NCBI GenBank assembly: GCA_016788045.1
Contig: JAEUTG010000004.1
Coordinates: 1-64,000, forward strand
DNA: 64,000 nt
Direction: 5' to 3'
Origin: Bacteroidales bacterium
GTDB taxonomy: Bacteria; Bacteroidota; Bacteroidia; Bacteroidales; Lentimicrobiaceae
Position numbers and translations under genes: made by a program. The notes beneath the pieces are model-generated. The model was given only the letters and a program-made list of their open reading frames with translations. It was not told the origin of the DNA and did not search any database. Positions 11,012-19,711 of this stretch are shown piece by piece (the first letter of the stretch is position 1; the number at the start of each line of letters is the position of its first letter).

Positions 11012-12067
11012 TCAGTAAATTTTAACATCAGCGTTTTTTGCTTTGATGGTTACTTTTGAAGTGCTTGATTTTGAAGAACCTATCGTGCCTGAATACGTTT
11101 TTGAAGTGTAAGACTTTTCCGTTACAGTGATGGTTGCGCCTTTGGGATACTTCAGTTCCCCGAAGCTGAGGTCGGCCATCAGGCGGTAGGATACTGAGGC
11201 AGGAATGCCCAGTTCAACGCCATTGAATGAGGTGATGAGGTTGATGGAGCTGAACCCGGGGTTGACCTGTTTTACATCAAGTCCACCATAATCCAGGTTC
11301 AGATCAATGGATTGCATTAACTCACCGATGGTGATGGTAGAAAACTTCGCGTTACCTGAAACCGATTTCAGTTCTTCAATGGTATAGGTATCATATCCGG
11401 AGGTCAGTCCAAGAGAGGATATATTGCCCATGTCCAGCGTGGAGAATTTCGAGTTGCTGCTTACCTTTCCGGCAGACTTACTTTTCAGGTTGCTGTACTG
11501 GGCATTCAGTTTCAGGTCAGAAGCCGCAAAGATGGAGGCGTTGCTGAACTTCATCGTGATGTCCGCTGCCGGGTTTGTCAGTTTGTTGATGGTCAGGTTT
11601 CCGTATTCAATGTTGATTTTTGCAGGGCCGGTGGATTCATCCAGAAAAAGATCTCCAAACCGGTTGTCGGCATCCAGACTGGTTGACCGGGGCATATTGA
11701 TGGTGTAATCGATGCTGAACGATCTGTTCTTTCCCGATGAACCGGTATTCGCTATTTTTGTAACAATGTCAACCTGCGAACTGTTGCCCGTGATTACCGG
11801 AGTGATGTTGTCGAGCATTCGTTGGGCTTCTTTTTCCGAGGAGGCATCGGTTGTTATAAGCACATCTATGGTCATCAGGTTTTTGTCCCAGACATTCAGG
11901 TGAACTTTTCCGTAGCTCGTTTCGATATTGAGCTTAACATCCTGTCCGACAACAAATTCCTTTTTCAGTGATCTGGTTTTCTCAGCCGCAAATGACGGGG
12001 TGAAAAACGAGAGAAGCAGGAGTGCGATCAGGAGTACTTTTCTGTTTTCAGGCTTTGATGTTTTCAT
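11012..12067 (-). CDS. exported DUF4097-like beta-solenoid protein
   Basis: A 351-aa protein with an N-terminal signal peptide (VLLIALLLLSFFTPSFA). The rest is beta-rich and reads like the DUF4097/adhesin-type fold: an early SYGKVHLNVWDKN strand pair, then repeated segments such as YGNLTINKL, FSNASIFAA, YSNLKSKSAG and FSTLDMGNIS. It overlaps the end of the upstream anti-sigma-like gene by 20 bases, so translation is probably coupled. Envelope location is likely. The function is unknown; the operon suggests it is a target or modulator of the sigma pathway (inference). Confidence 0.75.
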   Translation of the reverse strand: MKTSKPENRKVLLIALLLLSFFTPSFAAEKTRSLKKEFVVGQDVKLNIETSYGKVHLNVWDKNLMTIDVLITTDASSEKEAQRMLDNITPVITGNSSQVDIVTKIANTGSSGKNRSFSIDYTINMPRSTSLDADNRFGDLFLDESTGPAKINIEYGNLTINKLTNPAADITMKFSNASIFAASDLKLNAQYSNLKSKSAGKVSSNSKFSTLDMGNISSLGLTSGYDTYTIEELKSVSGNAKFSTITIGELMQSIDLNLDYGGLDVKQVNPGFSSINLITSFNGVELGIPASVSYRLMADLSFGELKYPKGATITVTEKSYTSKTYSGTIGSSKSSTSKVTIKAKNADVKIY

Positions 12068-12647
12068 GGTTTGGTTGTTTTATTGGGTTGTCAGGGCTAA
12101 GGTTGCCGGATTCCTGTCCGGGATTTGCGAGCTGGTTGGTAACTTTGTCGAGTAGTCCGCTTAAAATCCGGTAATTGTTGCGGATGGCATCAATCAGGCG
12201 TTCATCGCCGTTGCCACGGATGTATTCTTTTTTAAGTTCTTCCGACATGCCGGTCAGATTCTGAATTTCAGCGGTCAGCTGTTTTTTAACCATCTCACCT
12301 TCAGGGCCTGTTCCGGCAAGGGTTTCTATACGTTCAATCTTCTCAAGAGCCATGGTGTTGTAGTATTGCTCCATTCTGATCACATCTTCCGGAAGCCGGG
12401 CTTCAGTATTTTGTTCTGCACCTGTTCTGTTTCCTGTGACTGAATAGATCGCTGCACCAAATCCCATCAGCACCAGCAGTGCAGCGGCAGATTTTAACCA
12501 GAGGTTAATCTTTGAAAAGCGTTCGGCCTGTTTACTCACTTTCTGTTGTTCAAGCAAGGCAATGAAATTTTCTTCATGAAACCTGCCGGGTATGGCCTCA
12601 TCAAAACGTTGCCTGTTCCGATCGATAAAATCTTCCAGTTTTTTCAT
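12048..12647 (-). CDS. single-pass membrane anti-sigma-like protein
   Basis: I start at the ATG at 12647, whose first bases overlap the sigma factor stop as ATGA (199 aa). The cytoplasmic N-terminal ~60 residues are charged (KKLEDFIDRNRQRFDEAIPGR). One membrane helix follows (LWLKSAAALLVLMGFGAAIYSV), then a largely helical external part of about 120 residues. That layout, together with translational coupling to an ECF sigma gene, is what anti-sigma factors look like. There is no zinc-binding HxxxCxxC motif, so it is not of the classic ZAS class. The role is inferred from position and topology rather than from sequence similarity. Confidence 0.7.
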   Translation of the reverse strand: MKKLEDFIDRNRQRFDEAIPGRFHEENFIALLEQQKVSKQAERFSKINLWLKSAAALLVLMGFGAAIYSVTGNRTGAEQNTEARLPEDVIRMEQYYNTMALEKIERIETLAGTGPEGEMVKKQLTAEIQNLTGMSEELKKEYIRGNGDERLIDAIRNNYRILSGLLDKVTNQLANPGQESGNLSPDNPIKQPNHENIKA

Positions 12648-13222
12648 CTTTTGTCCCATCCGTTGATTTCCGTCATTGTTGTTTTTTTATGCTGCAGCTG
12701 GTTGTAGCATTGAATCAGTGACTGCCTTGCCCTTGAGTACCGGGTTCTCACATTGGCCTGACTCAGCCTGAGAATCTGACCGATTTCCTCATGGTCATAA
12801 CCTTCGAAGAGGCTCAGCGACAGGATTATCCGGTAGTCATCATTTATCATTGTTATGGCCTTTTTTACCAGTTCAACCGTGTATTCGATGACTGACTCAT
12901 CGGTCAGACTGCCAGTATCACTGATTTCCAGTGCTGCTTCCAGATCATCCGACTGCGGTTTGCGTTTCGCCAGAAAATCGATGGAGTTGTTGACCGCAAT
13001 CCGCTTTAACCATCCGCCAAAGGAGGAGGGCCCTCTGTAATGCTTAATTTTATTAAAGGCATCAATGAACGAATTCTGCATCAGGTCTTCAGCATCCGCT
13101 GTGTTGTTGACAATCCTCAGACAGGAGTTGTAAACCTGCCGGAAGTACTTCCGGTAAATCTCAACCTGAGCCTTCTGATCGCCGGCCTTGCACAGCTCAA
13201 TTAGGATATCGTCCTGATCCAT
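12644..13222 (-). CDS. ECF-type RNA polymerase sigma factor
   Basis: A 192-aa sigma-70 family factor. Region 2 is clear (YNSCLRIVNNTADAEDLMQ with the FGGWLKRIAVN stretch). Region 4 ends the protein, with a helix-turn-helix in YDHEEIGQILRLSQANVRTR. It is the first gene of a minus-strand cluster whose second gene looks like its membrane anti-sigma partner, and the two beta-solenoid envelope proteins follow. This arrangement suggests an envelope-stress or surface-signal regulon that includes its own operon. The start at 13222 gives full region 2. Confidence 0.92.
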   Translation of the reverse strand: MDQDDILIELCKAGDQKAQVEIYRKYFRQVYNSCLRIVNNTADAEDLMQNSFIDAFNKIKHYRGPSSFGGWLKRIAVNNSIDFLAKRKPQSDDLEAALEISDTGSLTDESVIEYTVELVKKAITMINDDYRIILSLSLFEGYDHEEIGQILRLSQANVRTRYSRARQSLIQCYNQLQHKKTTMTEINGWDKR

Positions 13223-13372
13223 TGATATGTTTGTTGTTTTTAAGACTGTATGTTTTCACGATTGTTACACCTGCCGGAAAAAAATCTCCTGCTTTTATTC
13301 AAACAGTAAGGGATTACCGGATTATTTCCGGTGTACTTTGCATAAATTTGCCGGCATCCAAAATCTGCAGCT

Positions 13373-14293
13373 TTGAAACCCGGACTTTTGACCTATTACC
13401 TGCTTGCTGTTTTTTCCATGCTTTTCTGGGGACTCACGTTTGTATGGTTCAAAATTGCCAATAATTATTACGAACCCATCACCATTATCTTCATCCGGCT
13501 TATCCTTTCGTCGGTTTTTTTGTTCTCATTCATCCTGGCCGGTAAAAAAAATGAGCGGATTCACCGGGAGGATTACAAATGGGTCGCCCTGCTGGCCCTG
13601 GCTCAGCCGTTCTTTTATTTTCTGGGTGAAAGCTTTGGTCTTAAATACGTGTCTTCCACCATTTCATCGTCCATCATTGCCACCATTCCGCTGTTCAGCC
13701 CGTTGGCTGCCATGTGGTTTACGCGTGAAAAAACCAGTATTTACACATGGTCGGGCATCCTGGTTTCGTTTGCCGGCATTATTTTTATGCTTGTAAATCC
13801 TGATCTGAGCCTCAATGCTGCCCCCAAAGGCATCCTTCTGCTTTTCTTTGCTGTTTTCTCAGCCGTTGTGTATTCGGTGATTGTTAAAAAACTTACCCAT
13901 AAGTATTCTGCATTAACAATCATTTCGAGGCAAAACCTGATAGGAGCCATTTATTTTCTGCCTCTTTTTCTGCTGGTTGATCTGAAAGGTTTTCTTTTGG
14001 TTAAACCAAACACCGACCTGGTCATGGCCATGTTGCAACTGGCTGTTTTCGGATCCTGCCTGGCCTATCTCTTTTTTATTATGGCTGTTGCCAGGCTTGG
14101 TATGGTAAAAGCCAATATCTTTACGAACCTGATTCCCGTTTTCACGGCGGTAGCGGCATACTTTGTATTGACTGAAACATTTACGTTTCAGAAAATTGCC
14201 GGTATTGCTCTTGTCGTAATGGGTATTGTTGTGTCGCAGACAAGGGAAATAGGTCAGATGATCAGACGAAGGTCAACCTTATCGCAACCATAG
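13373..14293 (+). CDS. EamA/DMT-family transporter
   Basis: A 306-aa inner-membrane protein with about ten hydrophobic helices arranged as two EamA repeats (about 5-140 and 150-290), the standard drug/metabolite transporter size. The start is a TTG at 13373; the next Met (residue 16) would remove half of the first helix, so TTG is preferred. A TAAATTTG box at 13343-13350 lies about 22 bases upstream. The substrate cannot be read. It diverges from the sigma operon. Confidence 0.88.
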   Translation: MKPGLLTYYLLAVFSMLFWGLTFVWFKIANNYYEPITIIFIRLILSSVFLFSFILAGKKNERIHREDYKWVALLALAQPFFYFLGESFGLKYVSSTISSSIIATIPLFSPLAAMWFTREKTSIYTWSGILVSFAGIIFMLVNPDLSLNAAPKGILLLFFAVFSAVVYSVIVKKLTHKYSALTIISRQNLIGAIYFLPLFLLVDLKGFLLVKPNTDLVMAMLQLAVFGSCLAYLFFIMAVARLGMVKANIFTNLIPVFTAVAAYFVLTETFTFQKIAGIALVVMGIVVSQTREIGQMIRRRSTLSQP

Positions 14294-14422
14294 TCTGAAA
14301 CAGGGTCAGGAATGGTTAAAAAGCAGTGGCAGCCGGATAACTATGGTAGTTTTCAACTGTTGGTTGTTGGTGCTGAGGCGCTGAAGATCAGGGTTATTTA
14401 AGTTACATCCAAACAATAATTT

Positions 14423-15562
14423 ATGAAAGTTCTGGTTCTCGGGGCAGGTCTGGTAGGCGGTCCCATGGCAATTGACCTCGCCAAAGACGGCGAATTTGAA
14501 GTCACTTCGGCTGACCTGAGTGCAGGCGCCCTGTCAAAACTGACACCCTATTCAGGAATTAAAACCATACAGGCAGATCTGGATGACCCTGAAACAATCA
14601 GAAAACTCGCTGAAGGACATGATTATGTCATCAATGCTGTTCCGGGATTTATGGGTTTCCGCACGGTTGAACGGCTGATTGAATGCGGAAAAAATGTGGT
14701 GGATATCGCATTCTTTCCCGAAGATATGTTTTTGCTCGATGAGAAGGCGAAAAGCAAGGGCGTTACGGTGATCTGCGACATCGGGGTAGCTCCCGGAATG
14801 AGCAACGTACTGATAGGCTATGGGGCTTCAATGCTCGATACCCTGGAGAAAGGCATCACTTATGTAGGTGGCTTGCCGGTAGTAAGAACCTGGCCTTACG
14901 AATACAAGGCCGTTTTTTCACCCATCGATGTGATTGAAGAGTACACACGTCCTGCCCGCTACATCGATGGTGGTCGTATGGTGGTTCGCGAAGCCCTTTC
15001 AGATCCCGAACTGCTCGAGTTTCCCGGAATCGGAACCCTCGAAGCCTTCAACAGCGACGGACTCCGTACCCTGGCAACCACGGTTAAAGGTGATTTTATG
15101 ATCGAGAAGACCCTGCGCTACAAAGGGCACATCGAAAAGATGGCCGTGTTGCGCGATACCGGATTCTTCAGCAAAGAGCCCATTACCATCAACGGAGTTT
15201 CGGTTACCCCGCTTGAGTTTACCTCAAAGTTGCTGTTTCCCAAATGGAAACTGGAGGAGGGTGAAGAAGATATCACCGTTATGCAGGTGATTACCGAAGG
15301 TATGAAAGACGGCAAAAGGCTGCGTTATACCTGGAACCTTTACGACCGTTACGATCCGGTGAGCGGAATTCACTCTATGGCCCGCACCACCGGTTATACC
15401 GCTACCATGGCCGTTCGGATGCTTGCCAATGGTCTTTATTCACGGCCGGGTGTTTCTGCCCCTGAATTTCTTGGCAAAGATCCGAAAATCGTAAGCTTCC
15501 TGCTCGAAGGGCTGAGAAGGAGGGGGGTGATTTACAGGGAAGAAATTACCTATCCCTTATAG
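14423..15562 (+). CDS. saccharopine dehydrogenase-family oxidoreductase, lysine 6-dehydrogenase-like
   Basis: A 379-aa NAD(P)-dependent enzyme. A Rossmann motif opens the protein (MKVLVLGAGLVGGPMAIDLA), and the middle contains VTVICDIGVAPGMSNVL followed by a YVGGLPV strand. From memory this resembles lysine 6-dehydrogenase (for example the Geobacillus enzyme) along much of its length, including the RYKGHIEKM segment. That enzyme oxidises the epsilon-amino group of lysine to a cyclic product. Saccharopine reductase or a related amino-acid dehydrogenase are alternatives. No other lysine-pathway gene is adjacent, so pathway placement is inference. It is cytoplasmic. Confidence 0.75.
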   Translation: MKVLVLGAGLVGGPMAIDLAKDGEFEVTSADLSAGALSKLTPYSGIKTIQADLDDPETIRKLAEGHDYVINAVPGFMGFRTVERLIECGKNVVDIAFFPEDMFLLDEKAKSKGVTVICDIGVAPGMSNVLIGYGASMLDTLEKGITYVGGLPVVRTWPYEYKAVFSPIDVIEEYTRPARYIDGGRMVVREALSDPELLEFPGIGTLEAFNSDGLRTLATTVKGDFMIEKTLRYKGHIEKMAVLRDTGFFSKEPITINGVSVTPLEFTSKLLFPKWKLEEGEEDITVMQVITEGMKDGKRLRYTWNLYDRYDPVSGIHSMARTTGYTATMAVRMLANGLYSRPGVSAPEFLGKDPKIVSFLLEGLRRRGVIYREEITYPL

Positions 15563-15634
15563 ACGAAGTAATTAAAGGCAGAAAAACCCGGACAATGGTC
15601 TTCCTGCCTGACTTTCCTTTAACAGTAATGTTTC

Positions 15635-16222
15635 TCAGAAGGTATAACTAACCTGCTCTCCGCCAACATGGCCGCTGACATTACCGCCATTACCGCTGGA
15701 GTTGATGTTGATGGTGATCGACACGTTGATGGTCTGATCATAACCTCCACCGGTTACCCTTATACCGCCACCGATCTGCATGCTGGAAGCGGTTCCGAAG
15801 CCGTTGCCACCCGGTTGCAAGGTGAATGTTCCGGTGAGTGAGATGTAAGGCGCTCCGTTCATGGTGTACACCACACCATCCTGGCTGAAAGCGTAGTCGT
15901 TGATGGTTTCAGTAAGTCCGAGCAGCATGGTTCCTCCAGTCACTTCGCCTGTATCGTCGTTGATGCTCATCGATCCGGTAATACTGCCCGATACATGAAT
16001 GCTGCCTCCTTCGGGGCCCCAGGCATAATTGTCGACCCCGATGTTGATGGGGTAGGACGATTTCAGGAATCTGACCTCTTCGTTCCAGGCCATACCGGCA
16101 TTGAATATTTCTGAGATAATCAGCTTACTGTCAGGGGATTTGGAGGCTGGTCCTTCGTCTTTTTTGCAGCCTGACAGAAGCATTAATCCCAGAACAGAAA
16201 TCAGCAGGTACATTTTTTTCAT
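15635..16222 (-). CDS. hypothetical lipoprotein
   Basis: Starting at the ATG at 16222 (195 aa), the protein has a lipoprotein signal ending in the lipobox LLSGC (MKKMYLLISVLGLMLLSGCKK). The mature part is rich in Gly, Thr, Ser and Ile, and looks all-beta, with alternating polar and hydrophobic positions. I do not recognise the family. It is convergent with the dehydrogenase gene and stands alone. An envelope location is likely. Confidence 0.7.
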   Translation of the reverse strand: MKKMYLLISVLGLMLLSGCKKDEGPASKSPDSKLIISEIFNAGMAWNEEVRFLKSSYPINIGVDNYAWGPEGGSIHVSGSITGSMSINDDTGEVTGGTMLLGLTETINDYAFSQDGVVYTMNGAPYISLTGTFTLQPGGNGFGTASSMQIGGGIRVTGGGYDQTINVSITININSSGNGGNVSGHVGGEQVSYTF

Positions 16223-16461
16223 CTGAATCAAGTCAGTGATTTAAGTGCTGACACCGCACTGTTTGGTGAGTATGTGTGTAGTTTATTAATAACCTATAGA
16301 ATGAAAGGTAATATGAAAACGGGTGATATATTTTTGATGAGGAGCATTAGCATCGTAAAGAAATGATCAGCCGGAACATAACGCTTCACCTTTTTGTTGG
16401 TGGTTTTAGTTATTCGGACTACTGCAATCCCGGAAGGGACAAACTTTTATAACCTGCGATT

Positions 16462-17280
16462 ATGATCCGTACTTTTCCTTTTCTCCTGACAGGATTACTG
16501 CTCTTTTATGCCTGCAATCAGCATCAGGGACAATCATCCATTGACTGGGTATTTGTTGAGGGTGGAAGCTTTGAACAGGGTAAAAACCAGATCATTGTAA
16601 GTCCGAAGGGCGATACCATCCGGGGCTTCACCAGCCCGAACCGACTCGTTGAGCTCGATGATTTCTACATCAGCAAAACTGAGATCACCGTTAAACAGTT
16701 TAGGGAGTTCTGCGAACATACCGGGCGGAAGATGCCGGATCCGCCGGTTGAGAGCGCCCATGGGATCAGGGTTTATTATCAATGGATTGATGAAAATCCG
16801 ATGCTGGCCACCTGGCATGAGGCCCATGATTTCGCCGTATGGGCCGGAGGAAGGCTGCCCACCGAAGCAGAATGGGAATACGCAGCCAAAGGAGGTAAAA
16901 AATCACAAGGTTATCTATACAGCGGAAGCAACAATCAGCTGGAGGTCGGTTGGGTGGGCGAAAACTCCGACAGCACTTTTCATGCGGTAGGCCTCCTGAA
17001 ACCCAACGAGCCCGGGCTCTGTGATATGACCGGGAACGTGAGTGAATGGGTATCAGATTGGTATAATCCGGCGAAAGATAGCCTCGTAAGCCTGAAAAAT
17101 CCCCAGGGCCCGCCCGATGGCGTATTCCGGATTTCGGAGGGGCTCAGATGGTTTTACAACACCAGGGGTGAAGATGGAAAACCCTTACCCTATGGCATAC
17201 ATATGCCGGAGACCAGGTATCAATCGCAGCCGGAAACGCGGAACGAAGGTTTCGGATTTGAGATTGCCAAAAACATATAG
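16462..17280 (+). CDS. SUMF1/FGE-sulfatase-domain lipoprotein
   Basis: A 272-aa protein. A lipobox at LLFYAC is followed by a formylglycine-generating-enzyme-like domain: VFVEGGSFEQG near the start, a KTEITVKQFREFC segment, GGRLPTEAEWEYAAKGG in the middle, and DMTGNVSEWVSDWY. These are the hallmark segments of the fold. The usual closing GFR is replaced by GFGFEIAKNI. In this phylum many such proteins (GldJ/GldK relatives, sulfatase neighbours) are not enzymes; the catalytic Cys pair of true FGE is not obvious, so activity is doubtful. It is immediately followed by the beheaded RHS gene. Confidence 0.8.
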   Translation: MIRTFPFLLTGLLLFYACNQHQGQSSIDWVFVEGGSFEQGKNQIIVSPKGDTIRGFTSPNRLVELDDFYISKTEITVKQFREFCEHTGRKMPDPPVESAHGIRVYYQWIDENPMLATWHEAHDFAVWAGGRLPTEAEWEYAAKGGKKSQGYLYSGSNNQLEVGWVGENSDSTFHAVGLLKPNEPGLCDMTGNVSEWVSDWYNPAKDSLVSLKNPQGPPDGVFRISEGLRWFYNTRGEDGKPLPYGIHMPETRYQSQPETRNEGFGFEIAKNI

Positions 17281-17390
17281 ATAAAGCCAGGCCTTAAGGA
17301 TAATACCTGTTTCATTTTTATTATTATTCAACACCGGATAAGAGCCGTTTAGGTAACGTCCTTGCTTTTAACGGCAACATCACCGGAGTA

Positions 17391-19070
17391 ATGTGGCAAA
17401 GTGTAGAGCCTACTCTGACAGTAATACCACCCACGAGCCCTATTCGTGGTATCAAAGGTTATTCCTATAAATATGATGAGTTAAACCGGCTTAAGAAAGC
17501 GGATTTCAGAGAAAATACACAGGGCACCTGGGCAGGGACAAGTAAATATAATGAAGAGATTGAAAGTTATGATTTCAACGGCAATATCAAAAAACTAATC
17601 AGGCATGGTTATCTGGCGCCAAACAACGTTGCCGGTGAAATTGACAAACTTACATACTCTTACAACGGGAACAAACTGGTTGCGGTGGATGATGTGGTGG
17701 CAGGTGATAATACCGGTGATTTTTTTGACAATGGTAACTATTATACCCAATCACATACCGATGAATATCTGTATGATGCCAATGGCAACCTTATCAAGGA
17801 CGTGAACAAGGGGATAATCAACATCAGTTACAATTACCTTAACCAGCCCACCCAGCTTGACAAGCAGACCGACACCCGTCTTGAATACCAGTATGATGCT
17901 GCTGGCAATAAATTACGTCAGACTGAAATTTACAAAGGGGTAATTCAGAAAACTACGGATTTTGTTGGTAACTTTGTCTATGTAAACGGGAAACCGGCCT
18001 GGAATACCTATGATGAAGGGCGGGTTGTTTACAACACCAATGGTACTTTCATTATGGAAGCATCTATAAAGGATCATCTGGGTAACATCCGCATCGCATT
18101 TGCTCCTGAGGGTTCCCTCTTAAAAGTAAGGCAGGTGAATTCGTATTATGCATTCGGAATGAACATCAAAGAACTGAGCAAGAACGGCAGCAACCGGGTA
18201 CACCCCAACGAATACCTCTACAATGGCAAAATGATGCAGGACGAGCAAGGCTTAAACTGGCTGGATTACGGGGCGAGGTTTTATGACCCGGTGCTGGGGA
18301 GGTGGCATGCGGTGGATCCATTGGCAGAACAACGAAATTGGTTATCTCCATACCAATATGCACAGAACTCACCTATTATAAGGATTGATCCTAATGGGAT
18401 GTTGGATGATGGTTATACTATTGATGAAGATGGATATATTGAGAGAGTTGATGATACTGGAGGAGAAGATTATGATGTTTTATACAAAAAATCAGAATAT
18501 GAAGCCGCCAAGCAAAGTGGAGAAGTGAATGATTTTGGAAACCCTGAACCTGACAATAACATAATTGTAAATGACATGGATTTACTTCCAAGTTTAAGTC
18601 AATTAACTGGGTTTAAAAACTTTTATGGCCACCCTGAAAGTATTGCTGAAACAGGAAGTGTATCAAATGCTTTTTCTGTTTTTAAATTTGCTTCAGAAAA
18701 TAGCAATGCTGAATGGCAAATTGATGGTTATAAAGTTGGCAATAACTTCAGATATGTAATTGCTACTGCACATAGTGGAGATGATGCAGTAACTACTTAT
18801 GGGACTATGTATGGATATAATTTGAAAGATCAATTTTTCAGTATGCACTCTCATCCAAATACAAATGAAGCAGCATCCAATGGAGACCAAAGTGTTTATT
18901 CACTTAAATATTGGGAACTTAATGGTGGCAAAGTTGGGCCTACTTATCCTGCAAATCATTATGTGTACAATGTTTGGCAGAAAACTCTTTATAAATATGA
19001 TGCTTGGAAAAAAGATGGGTTAAAAAGATTTATTAATTCCTCAAAGGATTTTTATAAAAGCGGATTGTAA
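17391..19070 (+). CDS. 5'-truncated RHS-repeat polymorphic toxin with JAMM-like metallopeptidase tip
   Basis: A 559-aa remnant of a much larger YD/RHS-repeat protein. YD-type repeats (YKYDELNRL, YNYLNQPTQL, YQYDAAGNKLRQ) fill residues 20-230. The RHS-associated core lies at about 290-336 (GARFYDPVLGRWHAVDPL, then SPYQYAQNSP and DPNG). The variable tip (340-559) is AT-rich and holds a full JAMM pattern: His486-x-His488-x7-Ser496-x2-Asp499 in MHSHPNTNEAASNGD, with Glu441 as candidate upstream acid. JAMM/JAB enzymes are zinc isopeptidases or peptidases, and JAB-like toxin tips are a known polymorphic-toxin class. RHS-like sense continues in frame upstream of the ATG (from about 17346, RLGNVLAFNGNITG) to a stop at 17301, showing that the 5' end has been lost. 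It abuts a small gene that is a candidate immunity protein. Whether it is expressed or exported is unknown. Confidence 0.85.
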   Translation: MWQSVEPTLTVIPPTSPIRGIKGYSYKYDELNRLKKADFRENTQGTWAGTSKYNEEIESYDFNGNIKKLIRHGYLAPNNVAGEIDKLTYSYNGNKLVAVDDVVAGDNTGDFFDNGNYYTQSHTDEYLYDANGNLIKDVNKGIINISYNYLNQPTQLDKQTDTRLEYQYDAAGNKLRQTEIYKGVIQKTTDFVGNFVYVNGKPAWNTYDEGRVVYNTNGTFIMEASIKDHLGNIRIAFAPEGSLLKVRQVNSYYAFGMNIKELSKNGSNRVHPNEYLYNGKMMQDEQGLNWLDYGARFYDPVLGRWHAVDPLAEQRNWLSPYQYAQNSPIIRIDPNGMLDDGYTIDEDGYIERVDDTGGEDYDVLYKKSEYEAAKQSGEVNDFGNPEPDNNIIVNDMDLLPSLSQLTGFKNFYGHPESIAETGSVSNAFSVFKFASENSNAEWQIDGYKVGNNFRYVIATAHSGDDAVTTYGTMYGYNLKDQFFSMHSHPNTNEAASNGDQSVYSLKYWELNGGKVGPTYPANHYVYNVWQKTLYKYDAWKKDGLKRFINSSKDFYKSGL

Positions 19071-19558
19071 TGAGGGGAAACATAAGAAACTACTTGCTTT
19101 TAATTCTCTTTTTATTTGTATTTATTTACAAAAAGGCATTTAGCCAAGATACTATACAGATATCAAGTTTACTTCATTCAAAAATTATAGAATTTTCCCA
19201 ATACGAAGATAGTATTGTTGGGGAAAAGGAATTATTTATAGATAAAATTATTATTGTTGATTTTTATAGAGATGATAATGACGGTGTTTGCTATTTAAAA
19301 ATTAGCAGTAGTCCAGTATATTTTGAATGTTGCCTTAAAGGGTATTTGTTATTGGATGGTAAAATGGTAGCATTTTATGATTGGAGAAGCTATTGCAGTA
19401 TTAGTTTTTTGCCGTTAAATCTAATTAATTATGGAGATATAAAGCAGTTTAAAAGCTTTGAACAACAAAATAATGTTCCACCTCATGAAAACTATTATAT
19501 CAAATATAAGATTGTTGACTTTGAAACCTTAGAATTTATTAAAAGCGGAAAGCAATAG
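19070..19558 (+). CDS. candidate immunity protein for the RHS-JAMM toxin
   Basis: A 162-aa protein whose ATG overlaps the last base of the toxin stop codon (TAATG), so it is translationally coupled. The N-terminus is a signal peptide or signal anchor (NYLLLILFLFVFIYKKAFSQ), suggesting that it acts outside the cytoplasm. The remainder is beta-rich with several Cys (YFECCLKGYLLLDG, YDWRSYCSISFLPL). I recognise no family. It shares the low GC of the toxin tip. Position immediately after a polymorphic toxin tip is the standard place for the cognate immunity gene; that role is inference. Confidence 0.65.
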   Translation: MRGNIRNYLLLILFLFVFIYKKAFSQDTIQISSLLHSKIIEFSQYEDSIVGEKELFIDKIIIVDFYRDDNDGVCYLKISSSPVYFECCLKGYLLLDGKMVAFYDWRSYCSISFLPLNLINYGDIKQFKSFEQQNNVPPHENYYIKYKIVDFETLEFIKSGKQ

Positions 19559-19625
19559 CCCGCTGCCCATCCCCCGGTAAAATCGAAAGATGCAGCCTGG
19601 TTTTTGGGGTATGGGGAGAAATAAT

Positions 19626-19651
19626 AAAGCCCGGAAAACCGGGCTTTTTGC
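19626..19651 (+). terminator. rho-independent terminator after the toxin/immunity pair
   Basis: AAAGCCCGG pairs with CCGGGCTTT across AAAA and is followed by T residues, about 70 bases past the immunity gene stop. Confidence 0.85.
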
Positions 19652-19711
19652 TTTATAGGGCTGCAATGTTCTTTTGCAGATAATCTTTAAAACGTTTTTT
19701 GGATACGAAAG

